The notes beneath the pieces are model-generated. The model searched no databases. It was given only the letters and a program-made list of their open reading frames with translations, and was not told the DNA's origin. DNA of 64,000 nt from CAXRDE01 sp964229355 (lineage in GTDB: Bacteria; Cyanobacteriota; Sericytochromatia; UBA7694). The translations under genes were made by a program, and so were the position numbers. This document shows, piece after piece, positions 1 through 8,184 of the stretch (the stretch's first letter is position 1; each line of letters begins with the position of its first letter). The stretch covers positions 248,001-312,000 of the forward strand of contig CAXRDE010000024.1 in NCBI GenBank assembly GCA_964229355.1, written 5' to 3'.

Positions 1-2
1 AG

Positions 3-1130
3 GTGTTTTTGCTGCAGGTGGTGTTCGGCACCTTTACCCTCATTTTAGAGGTGCCCTCGGGGTATTTAGCAGATCTCTGGGGACGCAAGAACACCCTGAT
101 TCTGGGAGCCGTTTTTTATGCCCTGGGTTATGTTTACCTGTATTTTGCCCGCAGCTTTGTGGATTTTTTAGGGGTGCAGGTGCTTTTGGGCACTGCCATG
201 AGCCTGTCTTCGGGCACGGATCTGGCCTTGTTGTATGCCTGGTTAAATCACGAAAACAAGACGGAGCGGGCCCTGACTACCCAGGTGATTGCCAACCGAC
301 AATTGGCGCAGGTGGGCTCTGAGTCCCTTGCCGCCCTGGTGGGCGGCGTGTTGGTGTTTTGGTCCTTCGCCCAGGTCCTACAGGTGCAGATGCTGGTGGC
401 GGTTCTGCCCCTGGGGATTGCGCTGGCGCTCAACGAGGCGCCCTATACCAAAATGCGGGCCGATCACCGGGCCAATGCCCGCACGGTGTATCAACACGTT
501 TTTGTTCAGGATCCCTTTTTAAGGGCTTTGTTTGTGAATCAGATGATTTGGAGCCTGAGTACTTTTGTTGCCGTGTGGACCTTTCAGAAGTACTGGCAAG
601 ATCTCAGTATTCCTTTGCGTTGGTTTGGCGTGTTATGGGCCATTTTTAATGGGACGGTAGGCCTTGTGGGCAAGCGGGTGCATGCCTGGGAGAACCGGTG
701 GGGGAGCCATTTGCTTTTGCACGGCCTTTCGGGCCTTTCTCTGGCCGGTTTTGTGCTGATGGCGGCGGCGTTATGGGGATTTCAAACCGCACAGATCACG
801 CCTGCGTCTGCCAGCTACGGCCTGTGGATTGCCCTGGGACTGCTGGCCGGTTTGTGTTTTCAGGTAAGTCGGGGCATTACCGGGGTCTTAATGCGGGAGG
901 CCTTCAATTGGCGTTTACCCGATGATTTTCGCGCCACGGCCAACTCTTTGAGCAGTATGGCCTTTCGCCTGGGCTTTGCGATACTGGGGCCTGTGATGGG
1001 CTGGTTGATTGATCACCAGGGCATGGCGGTGGCCCTTGGCGTCATGGCCCTGATTTTTGGTGGGGCCTACGTTTACAGTATGCGGCCTTTGATTCGCCAG
1101 CTGCCAGCGCACATCCCGCCATTGCCTTAA
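3..1130 (+). CDS. MFS transporter, 5'-truncated by window edge
   Basis: This is a major facilitator superfamily membrane transporter; the substrate is not predictable. The visible 375 residues are almost wholly hydrophobic segments separated by short charged loops. Near the beginning is the conserved loop 2-3 signature (EVPSGYLADLWGRK), which in this superfamily lies after the second membrane segment. The GTG at the window edge is therefore internal and about 30-45 N-terminal residues (the first helix) lie outside the window. The C-terminus is complete and ends with TAA. The nearest strong terminator lies about 155 bases downstream. The family call is secure; the transported compound is unknown. 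Confidence 0.85.
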   Translation: MFLLQVVFGTFTLILEVPSGYLADLWGRKNTLILGAVFYALGYVYLYFARSFVDFLGVQVLLGTAMSLSSGTDLALLYAWLNHENKTERALTTQVIANRQLAQVGSESLAALVGGVLVFWSFAQVLQVQMLVAVLPLGIALALNEAPYTKMRADHRANARTVYQHVFVQDPFLRALFVNQMIWSLSTFVAVWTFQKYWQDLSIPLRWFGVLWAIFNGTVGLVGKRVHAWENRWGSHLLLHGLSGLSLAGFVLMAAALWGFQTAQITPASASYGLWIALGLLAGLCFQVSRGITGVLMREAFNWRLPDDFRATANSLSSMAFRLGFAILGPVMGWLIDHQGMAVALGVMALIFGGAYVYSMRPLIRQLPAHIPPLP

Positions 1131-1286
1131 ACTTAATTTAACTTAAAAATAACGAGATCGCTAAAAAAAGTGACTCATATACTTTACACACCGCTTTAAA
1201 AGAAAATATAATAGTTAAGGTTAATTTTATTAACCATAGTATATACACAAACAATTTTTGTATATTTCTACTCTCTACGCAATATG

Positions 1287-1314
1287 CCGGATCTAAGGAT
1301 CCGGTTTTTTTTTT
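1287..1314 (+). terminator. Rho-independent terminator
   Basis: Perfect 7-bp stem CCGGATC/GATCCGG with a 4-base loop, followed by ten T residues. It lies about 155 bases after the MFS stop codon, in an otherwise AT-rich gap (1131-1373) in which I see no gene. Confidence 0.85.
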
Positions 1315-1322
1315 GCTATGAT
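1314..1322 (+). promoter_or_regulatory. Extended -10 promoter candidate for the protease gene
   Basis: TGCTATGAT matches the extended -10 pattern TGnTATAAT with one mismatch. No good -35 is seen at 17 bp. It begins in the T-tract of the preceding terminator, about 50 bases before the ATG at 1374, so termination of one unit and initiation of the next would be juxtaposed. No experimental support; pattern match only. Confidence 0.4.
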
Positions 1323-1373
1323 GGCTATGGGTGTTTTGACACACCGACTCTGAGGTTTGGAAGGGCAAAGACA

Positions 1374-2063
1374 ATGTTGACATGGCAAGGTTTGAAGCGA
1401 CTGTTATTGGGCTTGATCATGCTTGGGGGAAGCGGGCTTTCAGCGCAGGCTTATACGCCTACCGATGATCACTATTTGTGCGATTTTCCTGAACCGTTGG
1501 CACGCTACCGCTACTTTCGTTGGTATCCTGAAGAATTCCCTATTAAGGTATATGTACCTCCTGTGCCTTTTGCAGCCCCTGCCCCGGCTGCTTATTTGCC
1601 TTTGGTGCAACAGGCCTTTATGGCCTGGAGTCAGCCCTTTCCTGCCTTGCGTTTTGTGTTTGTCAACAACCCTGCGGAAGCGCAAATCAAGGTAAAGTGG
1701 GTGGAGCATTTTCCAGAATCCGAGGGCACCTGGGGCCAGGCCCTCTATCCTATTCCCCAGCCACCCCGTTATCAGACCCATCAAAGTGAAGTGCATTTGG
1801 CCCTGCGCGCCCAACAAGGGACCGCGGTGGGCACCGGCTCACCTTTCTTTTCACAAGAAGAGTTAATGGCCATTGCCGTGCATGAGGTGGGCCATGCCCT
1901 GGGACTGCCCCACAGTAAAAACCCCGAAGATATCATGACCCCCTATATCTTTCGCTTGACCGCGCAGTCGCGCTGGCAAATCTCGCCCCGAGATTTAAAC
2001 ACCCTGGCTTACTTGTATCGTTTGCCACGCAATTTAAAAATACCGCCGTGTAATGGACAATAA
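1374..2063 (+). CDS. Secreted matrixin-like zinc metalloprotease
   Basis: 229 residues. The ATG at 1374 is preferred over an in-frame upstream ATG at 1284, because it gives a clean signal peptide (about residues 1-25, ending SAQA) and follows a GGAAGGG-type ribosome site; the upstream start would lie inside the terminator hairpin. The zinc site HEVGHALGLPHS begins at residue 170 and is followed about 10 residues later by DIMTP, the methionine-turn. This order defines metzincins, closest in style to the M10 matrixins. Nothing of a propeptide cysteine switch is seen. It probably acts outside the cytoplasm on protein substrates. Its last codons overlap the start of the pseudouridine synthase gene. 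Confidence 0.85.
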   Translation: MLTWQGLKRLLLGLIMLGGSGLSAQAYTPTDDHYLCDFPEPLARYRYFRWYPEEFPIKVYVPPVPFAAPAPAAYLPLVQQAFMAWSQPFPALRFVFVNNPAEAQIKVKWVEHFPESEGTWGQALYPIPQPPRYQTHQSEVHLALRAQQGTAVGTGSPFFSQEELMAIAVHEVGHALGLPHSKNPEDIMTPYIFRLTAQSRWQISPRDLNTLAYLYRLPRNLKIPPCNGQ

Positions 2064-2799
2064 AATGGAAATACTTCGTCTACAAAAATATTTATCTCAA
2101 AGTGGATTGGCTTCTCGCCGAGAAGCTGAACGCATGATTGAAAGTGGTCGGGTGCAGGTCAATGGTATGACCGTCACTGAGATGGGCCATAAGGTTTCTC
2201 CCCAGGACAAGGTGTTGGTAGACGGTCGCCCTGTGCAAGACAAACCCCGCCTGATGTATGTCATGATGAACAAGCCCGAAGATTGTGTGGTCACCCGCAG
2301 CGATCCCCAGAAGCGGCGAACCGTGTATCATCTTTTGCCCAAATCTCTGCATCATTTGCATCCGGTGGGTCGTCTGGATCGCAACTCCTGTGGCTTACTG
2401 TTGTTGACCAATGATGGTGAGTTAACCCAACGGCTTATGCACCCCCAGTACAAAATGCCCAAGCGTTACCGGGTGCATGTGACAGGCAAGGTCGATAAAA
2501 TGGCCCTGGCCCGTTTGCGCGGGGGCATTAAGCTTGAAGAAGGTAAAACCCAGCCTGCTCGCGTGCACCAATTGCCCGCCAAACGCCTTCCCAAAGGCAG
2601 CCACGTGCTGGAGTTTATTCTCGAAGAAGGCAAAAAACGCCAAATTCGCCGCATGTGCAAAGCGGTGAATTTGCGGGTCACGTATCTGCAGCGCCAGGCC
2701 ATTGGTCCGCTGGTGCTGGAGGATCTTGAAGAAGAAAAGTACCGTCCGCTGCGCAATTCAGAGCTGAAGGCGCTGATGCGCGCCGTTCACGCCCGCTAA
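2053..2799 (+). CDS. RsuA/RluB-family rRNA pseudouridine synthase
   Basis: 248 residues. An N-terminal S4 RNA-binding domain (about residues 6-60, RLQKYLSQSGLASRREAE) precedes the catalytic core, with the signature GRLDRNSCGLLLLT that carries the catalytic aspartate and KKRQIRRM near the C-terminus. Members isomerise a uridine in 16S or 23S rRNA (RsuA, RluB, RluE, RluF group); the exact target cannot be assigned from sequence. The ATG at 2053 overlaps the protease stop by 11 bases; an alternative ATG at 2065 starts directly after that stop and equally preserves the S4 domain. Translationally coupled to the protease gene. Confidence 0.9.
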   Translation: MDNKMEILRLQKYLSQSGLASRREAERMIESGRVQVNGMTVTEMGHKVSPQDKVLVDGRPVQDKPRLMYVMMNKPEDCVVTRSDPQKRRTVYHLLPKSLHHLHPVGRLDRNSCGLLLLTNDGELTQRLMHPQYKMPKRYRVHVTGKVDKMALARLRGGIKLEEGKTQPARVHQLPAKRLPKGSHVLEFILEEGKKRQIRRMCKAVNLRVTYLQRQAIGPLVLEDLEEEKYRPLRNSELKALMRAVHAR

Positions 2800-2810
2800 C
2801 CTTGACGGGG

Positions 2811-3641
2811 ATGCAAGATAACGACCTCCTTCTGCAAGAACTGATTGCAGAAATAACCTTAAACCAGGCTTTATTGCAGCGGCATATTGCGCAGGAGTAT
2901 GCGGGCAATCTGGCGGCCTTTGGCCGGAGTGTTATTTCAGATAACCCGCCCCACCGCGCCACCGTGTTGCGCTGGGTCTCTGAAACTGGATTACCCAAAA
3001 GTGCCAAGCGCCTGTTGGAGTTGGCGATTACCCTGGATGTGGACCCCTTTTTGCTCTTGCAAATTCCTGAGTCCACTTTTAAATCCTTGTGTGCCTATTC
3101 CAGCTGGATTACCCAATGGGGCAAATACCACAAATCGTTGACCTTTTTGAGCGATTTGATTGGTCTGGGGCAAAACGCCTGGCCTGCTCCCCATCTGGCG
3201 GAAGCCTACGAAGAGGAATGGCAAACCTGGGATTTGGAATATATCTCCGCCCAGAGTGAGCCTTACTTACATACGGTGTATTTACAACCCGAACGCTATT
3301 ACGACTTTGCCCAAACCGAGGAGGTGGTCGCCCAGTGGCGACAGCGCCAGGTGTGGTACATCGCCGTGCGCGATGCGCGCTCTCAGGGCGACGCTTTACA
3401 GCCCCAGGGCCTGTGGCGCCCCTTTGGCATTTTCTTTGTGACACCCCAGGCCTTTCATTTGCTCAACTTAGGCACCGGTGAATGGTTGACCACGCCCTGG
3501 CAAGAAGATTCTTTTGGGGTTTCTTTTTATTGTGGGCCCGGCAGCGCGGTCTTTCGCATCGCTTCTTTGCATGCTTTTGAAGTGTTTGAAGAAGCCCCCG
3601 AGGCCTCTCCGCCCGTTTTGCGCTATGTGTTCCCCGCATAG
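2811..3641 (+). CDS. Protein of unknown function, HTH-like N-terminus
   Basis: 276 residues from ATG 2811; a TTG at 2802 would add three residues and neither start has a clear ribosome site. I do not recognise the family. The first 85 residues are helical, with the layout of an Xre-like helix-turn-helix (LLELAITLDVDPFLLLQIP resembles the post-HTH segment of such regulators), but the recognition helix is not convincing. The rest is rich in aromatic residues and alternates short strands, with no signal peptide or membrane segment. It follows the pseudouridine synthase by 11 bases and is probably cotranscribed. A DNA-binding role is conjecture. Confidence 0.55.
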   Translation: MQDNDLLLQELIAEITLNQALLQRHIAQEYAGNLAAFGRSVISDNPPHRATVLRWVSETGLPKSAKRLLELAITLDVDPFLLLQIPESTFKSLCAYSSWITQWGKYHKSLTFLSDLIGLGQNAWPAPHLAEAYEEEWQTWDLEYISAQSEPYLHTVYLQPERYYDFAQTEEVVAQWRQRQVWYIAVRDARSQGDALQPQGLWRPFGIFFVTPQAFHLLNLGTGEWLTTPWQEDSFGVSFYCGPGSAVFRIASLHAFEVFEEAPEASPPVLRYVFPA

Positions 3642-3729
3642 CAGGTTGCATTTGAAAATGTGAGAGTGCAACGTCATGTTCAGCCCCTTTGATAGACTCA
3701 GTGTATTGAAACCCCTGAGGAGTCTTGCA

Positions 3730-4209
3730 ATGAAAAAAATAACGTCCCTTTTATTAAGTATAAGCCTTTGGCTTGGCGGAGCTACCCATGTTTTGGCGCA
3801 CGCTTCCTATGAGCCGCTGTCTGAATCGGCGCGTGAGGCTTTGTATATCGAAAAACGCGTGGATGCTTCTGCCATGGCCTTTGCAAACCTGCTCCCTTTT
3901 GCGCCTGGCTCTTTTAGCGCCGGAGACTGGGTGAGTGGCAGTTTTGTCAGTGCTTTTGATGCGGCAGCGTTGGCCTTATTGGCGTACGGTGCTGTGGAAG
4001 CAGGGAGCACCGGAGGGTGGTCTTTGGTCTTTGGTGTGGGATCGGGAACCTTAGCTTATGTTGGTGGGCGCTTGATTGGCTTGACGACGCCCTGGTTCTA
4101 TGCCCCAGACCATAACGCCCGCTTAAGGGATGAACTGGGGCTTTCACCCATGAATGCAGCGCATCGTGAAATCCCCCAGCCTTTACTTTCTTATTCTTTT
4201 GCTTTTTGA
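3730..4209 (+). CDS. Small exported membrane-associated protein, unknown
   Basis: 159 residues from ATG 3730, which follows GAGGAG at good spacing and opens a signal peptide (MKKITSLLLSISLWLGGATHVLA). An upstream in-frame ATG at 3676 would bury this signal. The mature part is alanine/glycine-rich, with two hydrophobic stretches (around residues 75-95 and 98-118) that could span a membrane. No family recognised. Its last 19 bases overlap the tail of the convergent tatA gene. Confidence 0.6.
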   Translation: MKKITSLLLSISLWLGGATHVLAHASYEPLSESAREALYIEKRVDASAMAFANLLPFAPGSFSAGDWVSGSFVSAFDAAALALLAYGAVEAGSTGGWSLVFGVGSGTLAYVGGRLIGLTTPWFYAPDHNARLRDELGLSPMNAAHREIPQPLLSYSFAF

Positions 4210-4361
4210 GTCAACTCACTCTCTAATTCACGCGAGGCATGACGAAACTCACCAATGGCTCGACCGACGGCTTTGCCCACATCGGGTAATTTACCGGGTC
4301 CAAAAATAATCAGGGCCAGGGCCAGAATGAGTAATAATTCAGGGACACCAATACCAAACAT
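4191..4361 (-). CDS. tatA: Twin-arginine translocase subunit TatA/E
   Basis: A 56-residue gene found by reading the minus strand. It starts MFGIGVPELLLILALALIIF, continues GPGKLPDVGKAVG and then a charged amphipathic helix ending in TQKAKE. This is the complete TatA architecture: a short N-terminal membrane helix, the FGP(G/K)KLP hinge and an amphipathic helix. TatA polymerises to form the passage for folded proteins exported across the inner membrane. An ideal AGGAGGTG ribosome site sits 4 bases before the ATG and overlaps the end of the upstream dioxygenase gene, so the two are cotranscribed. No tatC is in the window. The stop lies inside the convergent gene at 3730-4209. Confidence 0.92.
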   Translation of the reverse strand: MFGIGVPELLLILALALIIFGPGKLPDVGKAVGRAIGEFRHASRELESELTQKAKE

Positions 4362-4373
4362 AATCCACCTCCT

Positions 4374-5078
4374 TTAAGCATTGACTGTAATGATTTTGTT
4401 CACCGTATAACCGTCGTTGGTATTGCCGGTGACCTCGTCTGCCATATTGAGAGCCAAACTGTCAGAAAAGACGTTATCTCGGATGTTGGCCGTGTCTGCA
4501 TCGCCGTTATAGTACTCGGTGGCATAAACGGTTTTAGAGGTGTCTTCAGGAAAAGCAATCTGCGTCACCATCAAAGACTTGCCTGCGCTGCTCAGTACTT
4601 CCACGTGAATATGGGGAGCCCGTCCGCGATACCAGCCAGGATAGATGCTAATAAAATTCACCTTGCCTTCGGCATCGGTGGTCTGGCGGCCTCGCAAAAA
4701 ATGGGCGTTTGTGTAATTTGTGGGCTGCATGCCTGAGCCGCCATACTCCGAATAGTTGCCATCGGCATCGCAGTGCCACACATCGACCATAACATCTGCC
4801 AGTGGTTTGCAGTCGTTACTGTTATTGACCACTTGAATACTGATCGTCATGGGAATGCCTTCACGATCAGAAACAATGCTGCTTTTGACCATCTCTGCGG
4901 GGGACTTAATGGGAAAAGGGCCTTTGGTTTCACTGGGAGAGAGGGTGCAGCCCTCTGCGCTGACCGCACTGTTGGTGGTGGGGGTTGCCAGTTTGGTACA
5001 GGCCTGCAGTAGACCACCACTTGAGATTAATGCACCGAGACCATAGAGACCTTGTTTTACAAATTGTTGCCGATTCAT
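4374..5078 (-). CDS. Exported intradiol ring-cleavage dioxygenase-like lipoprotein
   Basis: 234 residues. The core matches intradiol dioxygenases (protocatechuate/hydroxyquinol type): WHCDADGNYSEY provides the first iron tyrosine, and PGWYRGRAPHIHVEV the second tyrosine and both histidines. Such enzymes open catechol rings between the hydroxyls using Fe(III). Unusually it has an export signal: MNRQQFVKQG, then a hydrophobic stretch, then LLQAC, a lipobox-like end. The N-R-Q-Q-F-V-K segment resembles a Tat motif with the second arginine replaced by glutamine. The next gene is tatA, which supports Tat export. Good AGGAGCG ribosome site. Substrate unknown; exported dioxygenase-like proteins of this kind are poorly characterised. 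Confidence 0.85.
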   Translation of the reverse strand: MNRQQFVKQGLYGLGALISSGGLLQACTKLATPTTNSAVSAEGCTLSPSETKGPFPIKSPAEMVKSSIVSDREGIPMTISIQVVNNSNDCKPLADVMVDVWHCDADGNYSEYGGSGMQPTNYTNAHFLRGRQTTDAEGKVNFISIYPGWYRGRAPHIHVEVLSSAGKSLMVTQIAFPEDTSKTVYATEYYNGDADTANIRDNVFSDSLALNMADEVTGNTNDGYTVNKIITVNA

Positions 5079-5183
5079 GAAGCGCTCCTTTGAAATGCGT
5101 TGTTCATGATTTAAGTTAACATGGCATTGTTGAGGCGTTATGTGCGAATGTAAACGAATTGTAAAAGTGTGTCGAGGAGATAT

Positions 5184-6269
5184 TTAGGGCGTGGTGTTCT
5201 GAAAGTATTGAATGACGTCGCTGCGCTGCAGAAACTCCATCATTTTGGGAATATCCTGGTCGTACTCGTTGTAGATTTTTTCGAGTTTGTCTTGCACGGT
5301 GTTGTAGTGCAGATACGACATGAGCAGGGCGTTGTTCCACTCTTTTTGCTCAAAGCCCGCATAGCCAGGACTTTTAATTTGCGGCACAATATTTTTGGCG
5401 TACTGGTATTTCATGGTGGCCAGCACCATGGCTTTTTGCTCCACTTTGTTGGCTTCAAATGCGTCGCTGTCGTAGACGGTTTTGAGCTGATTGGCTACTT
5501 TGCGCAAGAAGTCGGCAAAAATCTTTTGGTCTTTTAATTTTTGCACGGCGTCTTTGTACTTGTCAGAGCCCTGACCGTATTTGTGGGCGTAAAACTTTAA
5601 AGCCCCTTTGTCACCAATGAAACTGGCCATGTTTTCGTTGAAGGTGACTTCACCGGGGACCCAGTGGGTAGCGTGTACACTTTCATGAATCACGGTATTG
5701 ACCAAATAATACTCGCCGTATTGCATCATGGTAGAGAGCAAGGGGTCGTTAAACCAGCCCAGGGTACTGTAGGCGGGGCTGGCGCGAAAATGGGTTTCGT
5801 AGCCTTCGGCCTGAAGTTTGGCCTCTTCGGCTTTGCCCATGTCCAGGTCGAAATAACCTTTATAAGGCACGGTGCCCACAATCGGAAACCACCAGGTTTT
5901 GGACTCCATTTTCAAAGGCGGTGAAGCGGTGAGGACCATGACCAGGTAATCCCGTTTAAGATCCAGATACTTTTCGTAGTTTTGGGTGGGTTGGAGCTTA
6001 AGCTCTTGCTCGGCAAAGGCTTTGACCTCCTGGACCAGCAGCAATTGCTGTTTAAGCTCTGCAGGCACCTTGTCGTCGTTCAGCATGTCACTGACGGGAC
6101 GGCCCTCAAACAGGAGCTGCATTTGCCCTTCTACAGACTGGTACAAATAGTCCGCAGAGCTGGGCAATACCACAGCCCAGACCGCAGCGGTGACGCCCAG
6201 TAAAATGACCAGAGAACCCAGGCATTTAAAGGTGGTTTTAAAGGGATGTTTCAGGGCGTTTTTAAACAT
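5184..6269 (-). CDS. Putative membrane-anchored aminopeptidase (COG4324 family)
   Basis: 361 residues from ATG 6269; earlier in-frame starts would overlap udk and add a sequence without family character. An N-terminal membrane anchor (about residues 15-35, LGSLVILLGVTAAVWAVVLP) is followed by a long helical domain. The zinc-type motif HESVHATHW lies in the context NTVIHESVH, with NENMASFIGDKG about 15 residues later supplying a third acidic ligand. This combination is typical of the uncharacterised COG4324 aminopeptidase family. It follows udk by 7 bases and ends the minus-strand run that begins at radC. The catalytic assignment rests on the motif only. Confidence 0.8.
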   Translation of the reverse strand: MFKNALKHPFKTTFKCLGSLVILLGVTAAVWAVVLPSSADYLYQSVEGQMQLLFEGRPVSDMLNDDKVPAELKQQLLLVQEVKAFAEQELKLQPTQNYEKYLDLKRDYLVMVLTASPPLKMESKTWWFPIVGTVPYKGYFDLDMGKAEEAKLQAEGYETHFRASPAYSTLGWFNDPLLSTMMQYGEYYLVNTVIHESVHATHWVPGEVTFNENMASFIGDKGALKFYAHKYGQGSDKYKDAVQKLKDQKIFADFLRKVANQLKTVYDSDAFEANKVEQKAMVLATMKYQYAKNIVPQIKSPGYAGFEQKEWNNALLMSYLHYNTVQDKLEKIYNEYDQDIPKMMEFLQRSDVIQYFQNTTP

Positions 6270-6276
6270 TGAAGCC

Positions 6277-6888
6277 CTAAAGCAGGTCGCGCACCTTGGT
6301 GATGAGTAAGTCCATGGCCACCTTGTTGCTTCCCCCTTCGGGAATGACAATGTCTGCAAAACGGCGCGTGGGCTCTAAATACTGCTGGTGCATGGGGCGC
6401 ACGGTCTCTACATACTGTTGCAAGACGAACTCCAAAGAGCGGCCCCGCTCCAGCACGTCGCGCTTGAGGCGGCGAATAATACGAATGTCTGCGTCGGTGT
6501 CCACATAAATCTTGATATCCAAAAGATCCCGCAGCTCCTGGTCTGCCAGCACCAAAATGCCTTCCACCAAAATCACTTTGCGCGGCTCGACGGTCTTGGA
6601 GCCAGTACGGGTAAAGGTTTTGAATTCGTAAAGGGGTTGCTCGACTGCATTGCCTTGCTTCAGGGCTGTCAGGTGTTGAATGAACAGCTGGTTGTCGAAG
6701 GCGTCAGGGTGATCAAAGTTAAGTTGAGAACGCACCTCAAAAGGCAAATGGCCCAGGTCCTTGTAATAGGAGTCTTGTTGAATATAGGTGACCTGTTCAG
6801 GGCCGACGGTCTCAATAACGTTACGGGCAACAGTGGATTTTCCAGAACCGGATCCACCCGTTACGCCAATAAAATGAATATCTTTCAT
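6277..6888 (-). CDS. udk: Uridine kinase
   Basis: 203 residues, the normal family length. P-loop GVTGGSGSGKSTVA near the N-terminus; the family region DSYYKDL, FDHPDAFD and YEFKTFTR follow in order, with the RGRS lid segment. It phosphorylates uridine and cytidine to UMP and CMP with GTP or ATP in the pyrimidine salvage pathway, in the cytoplasm. It sits 11 bases after the permease gene and 7 before the aminopeptidase. A cytidine deaminase, a functional neighbour in salvage, is divergently transcribed at the head of the same run. Confidence 0.95.
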   Translation of the reverse strand: MKDIHFIGVTGGSGSGKSTVARNVIETVGPEQVTYIQQDSYYKDLGHLPFEVRSQLNFDHPDAFDNQLFIQHLTALKQGNAVEQPLYEFKTFTRTGSKTVEPRKVILVEGILVLADQELRDLLDIKIYVDTDADIRIIRRLKRDVLERGRSLEFVLQQYVETVRPMHQQYLEPTRRFADIVIPEGGSNKVAMDLLITKVRDLL

Positions 6889-6899
6889 GGTTTCAGTCC

Positions 6900-8159
6900 T
6901 TATTTTAAACGGGGGTCAAGGGCGTCTCTGACACCATCTCCAAAGAGATTAAAGGCAAAGACAGTAATGGCAATGGCCAGACCCGGAATCAGGGGGATCC
7001 AGGGGGCATCGCGGAAGAAGCCTAAGCTTTCGTTGATCATGCTACCCCAGCTGGCGGTGGGCGCCTTCACACCAAAGCCCAAAAAGCTCAGGGATGCCTC
7101 GGTCATAATGGCCCCCGCAATGCCCATGGTGCCCACCACAATAATGGGGGCAATGACATTGGGGAGAATGTGCCGGAACATGATATAGGTGTCTGATGCT
7201 CCCAACGAGCGGGAGGCTTCTACAAATTCCATCTCTCTGACGGTGAGCACTTGCGAGCGCACCAGACGGGCGTATTGGGTCCAACTGACCACAGAAATGG
7301 CCATACAAATAAAGATCACTTCGGGGGTGAACCCCCAATTGCGCAAGGTATTAAAAAAAGCAATTTCAGCGGGGTTAATGATGGCCACAATAGCCATGAC
7401 CAGTAACAAATCAGGAAAAGCCATCATGATGTCGGTAAAGCGCATAATGACCGCATCGATCCAGCCTCCAAAATAGCCTGAGATCAGACCCAGAACCGAA
7501 CCAATGACAATGGCCAGTCCCACGGCAATCACGCCCACCTGCAGCGAAACCCGTGCGCCATAAATCAGGCGGCTGAGCACGTCACGACCGCTGGAGTCGG
7601 TCCCCATGGGAAAGCTCTCAGTGCTTTCCATGCGAATGCTGGCAATGGGAATGCTCAGGCCGGCCACGTCGGTGCCCGTGGGTTGCAATTGCACCTGTTC
7701 AGGGGCTTTGGCCATGTCAGGCTGGCGGGGGTTGACCGCGAAGGTGGCGGTTTTTTCACCTTTTTTAAAGGCGATGTTTTGGCGGGCGGTAAACACGTAG
7801 TCAGCGGTGTCCACGTTGCTATCGCTGCTAAAGACGATGGTTGAAGGGACGGAGTAGTCGCGAGGGGGCACTTCACTCAGGGTCATGGTCATCATTCTGC
7901 CCTGGGCGCCAATGGGCAAAGGCAAACCAAAGGAAGAGGTGCCGTTGGCGTATTGCTTGTCAGGATCATGGGGGCTCAAATAGCCTGCGAAGACAGAGAT
8001 AAAGACGAGCAGTACAATGACCACACCTCCAAAAACGGCAATCTTATCTTTGAGCAGCCGTTTCCAGGCTTCTATCCAAAGACTATCGCCCCCCTGTGGG
8101 TTTTGTTGCGGTGTGATGGGTTGTAATTCCCCGGTGGCCATGCCCAGGCTAGAACTCAT
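6900..8159 (-). CDS. OppC/DppC-type ABC transporter permease with periplasmic insertion
   Basis: 419 residues, about 100 longer than usual. After the first membrane helix (about residues 40-60) comes an extra hydrophilic stretch of roughly 100 residues, before the normal family signature MGTDSSGRDVLSRL near residue 185. The remaining five helices and the ATPase-docking EAA loop (EASRSLGASDTYIMFRHILPN) are intact. It would form half of the inner-membrane channel for peptides or similar solutes. No partner permease, ATPase or binding protein is present in the window. Ribosome site AAGGAGCG; 25 bases after mreD. Confidence 0.88.
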   Translation of the reverse strand: MSSSLGMATGELQPITPQQNPQGGDSLWIEAWKRLLKDKIAVFGGVVIVLLVFISVFAGYLSPHDPDKQYANGTSSFGLPLPIGAQGRMMTMTLSEVPPRDYSVPSTIVFSSDSNVDTADYVFTARQNIAFKKGEKTATFAVNPRQPDMAKAPEQVQLQPTGTDVAGLSIPIASIRMESTESFPMGTDSSGRDVLSRLIYGARVSLQVGVIAVGLAIVIGSVLGLISGYFGGWIDAVIMRFTDIMMAFPDLLLVMAIVAIINPAEIAFFNTLRNWGFTPEVIFICMAISVVSWTQYARLVRSQVLTVREMEFVEASRSLGASDTYIMFRHILPNVIAPIIVVGTMGIAGAIMTEASLSFLGFGVKAPTASWGSMINESLGFFRDAPWIPLIPGLAIAITVFAFNLFGDGVRDALDPRLK

Positions 8160-8184
8160 AAGTCGCTCCTTCGTTTGCTCTAGT

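Noticed and set aside
1138..1383. 81-codon minus-strand frame in the AT-rich gap after the MFS gene
   Set aside because: Overlaps the terminator and the start of the protease gene, low-complexity hydrophobic product, no ribosome site.
3645..3672. GTTGCA/TGCAAC inverted repeat after the gene at 2811
   Set aside because: Only 6 bp, long loop, no T-run; not a convincing terminator.
6388..7188. 266-codon plus-strand frame
   Set aside because: Antisense to udk and the permease, both of which have full family signatures; a shadow frame.
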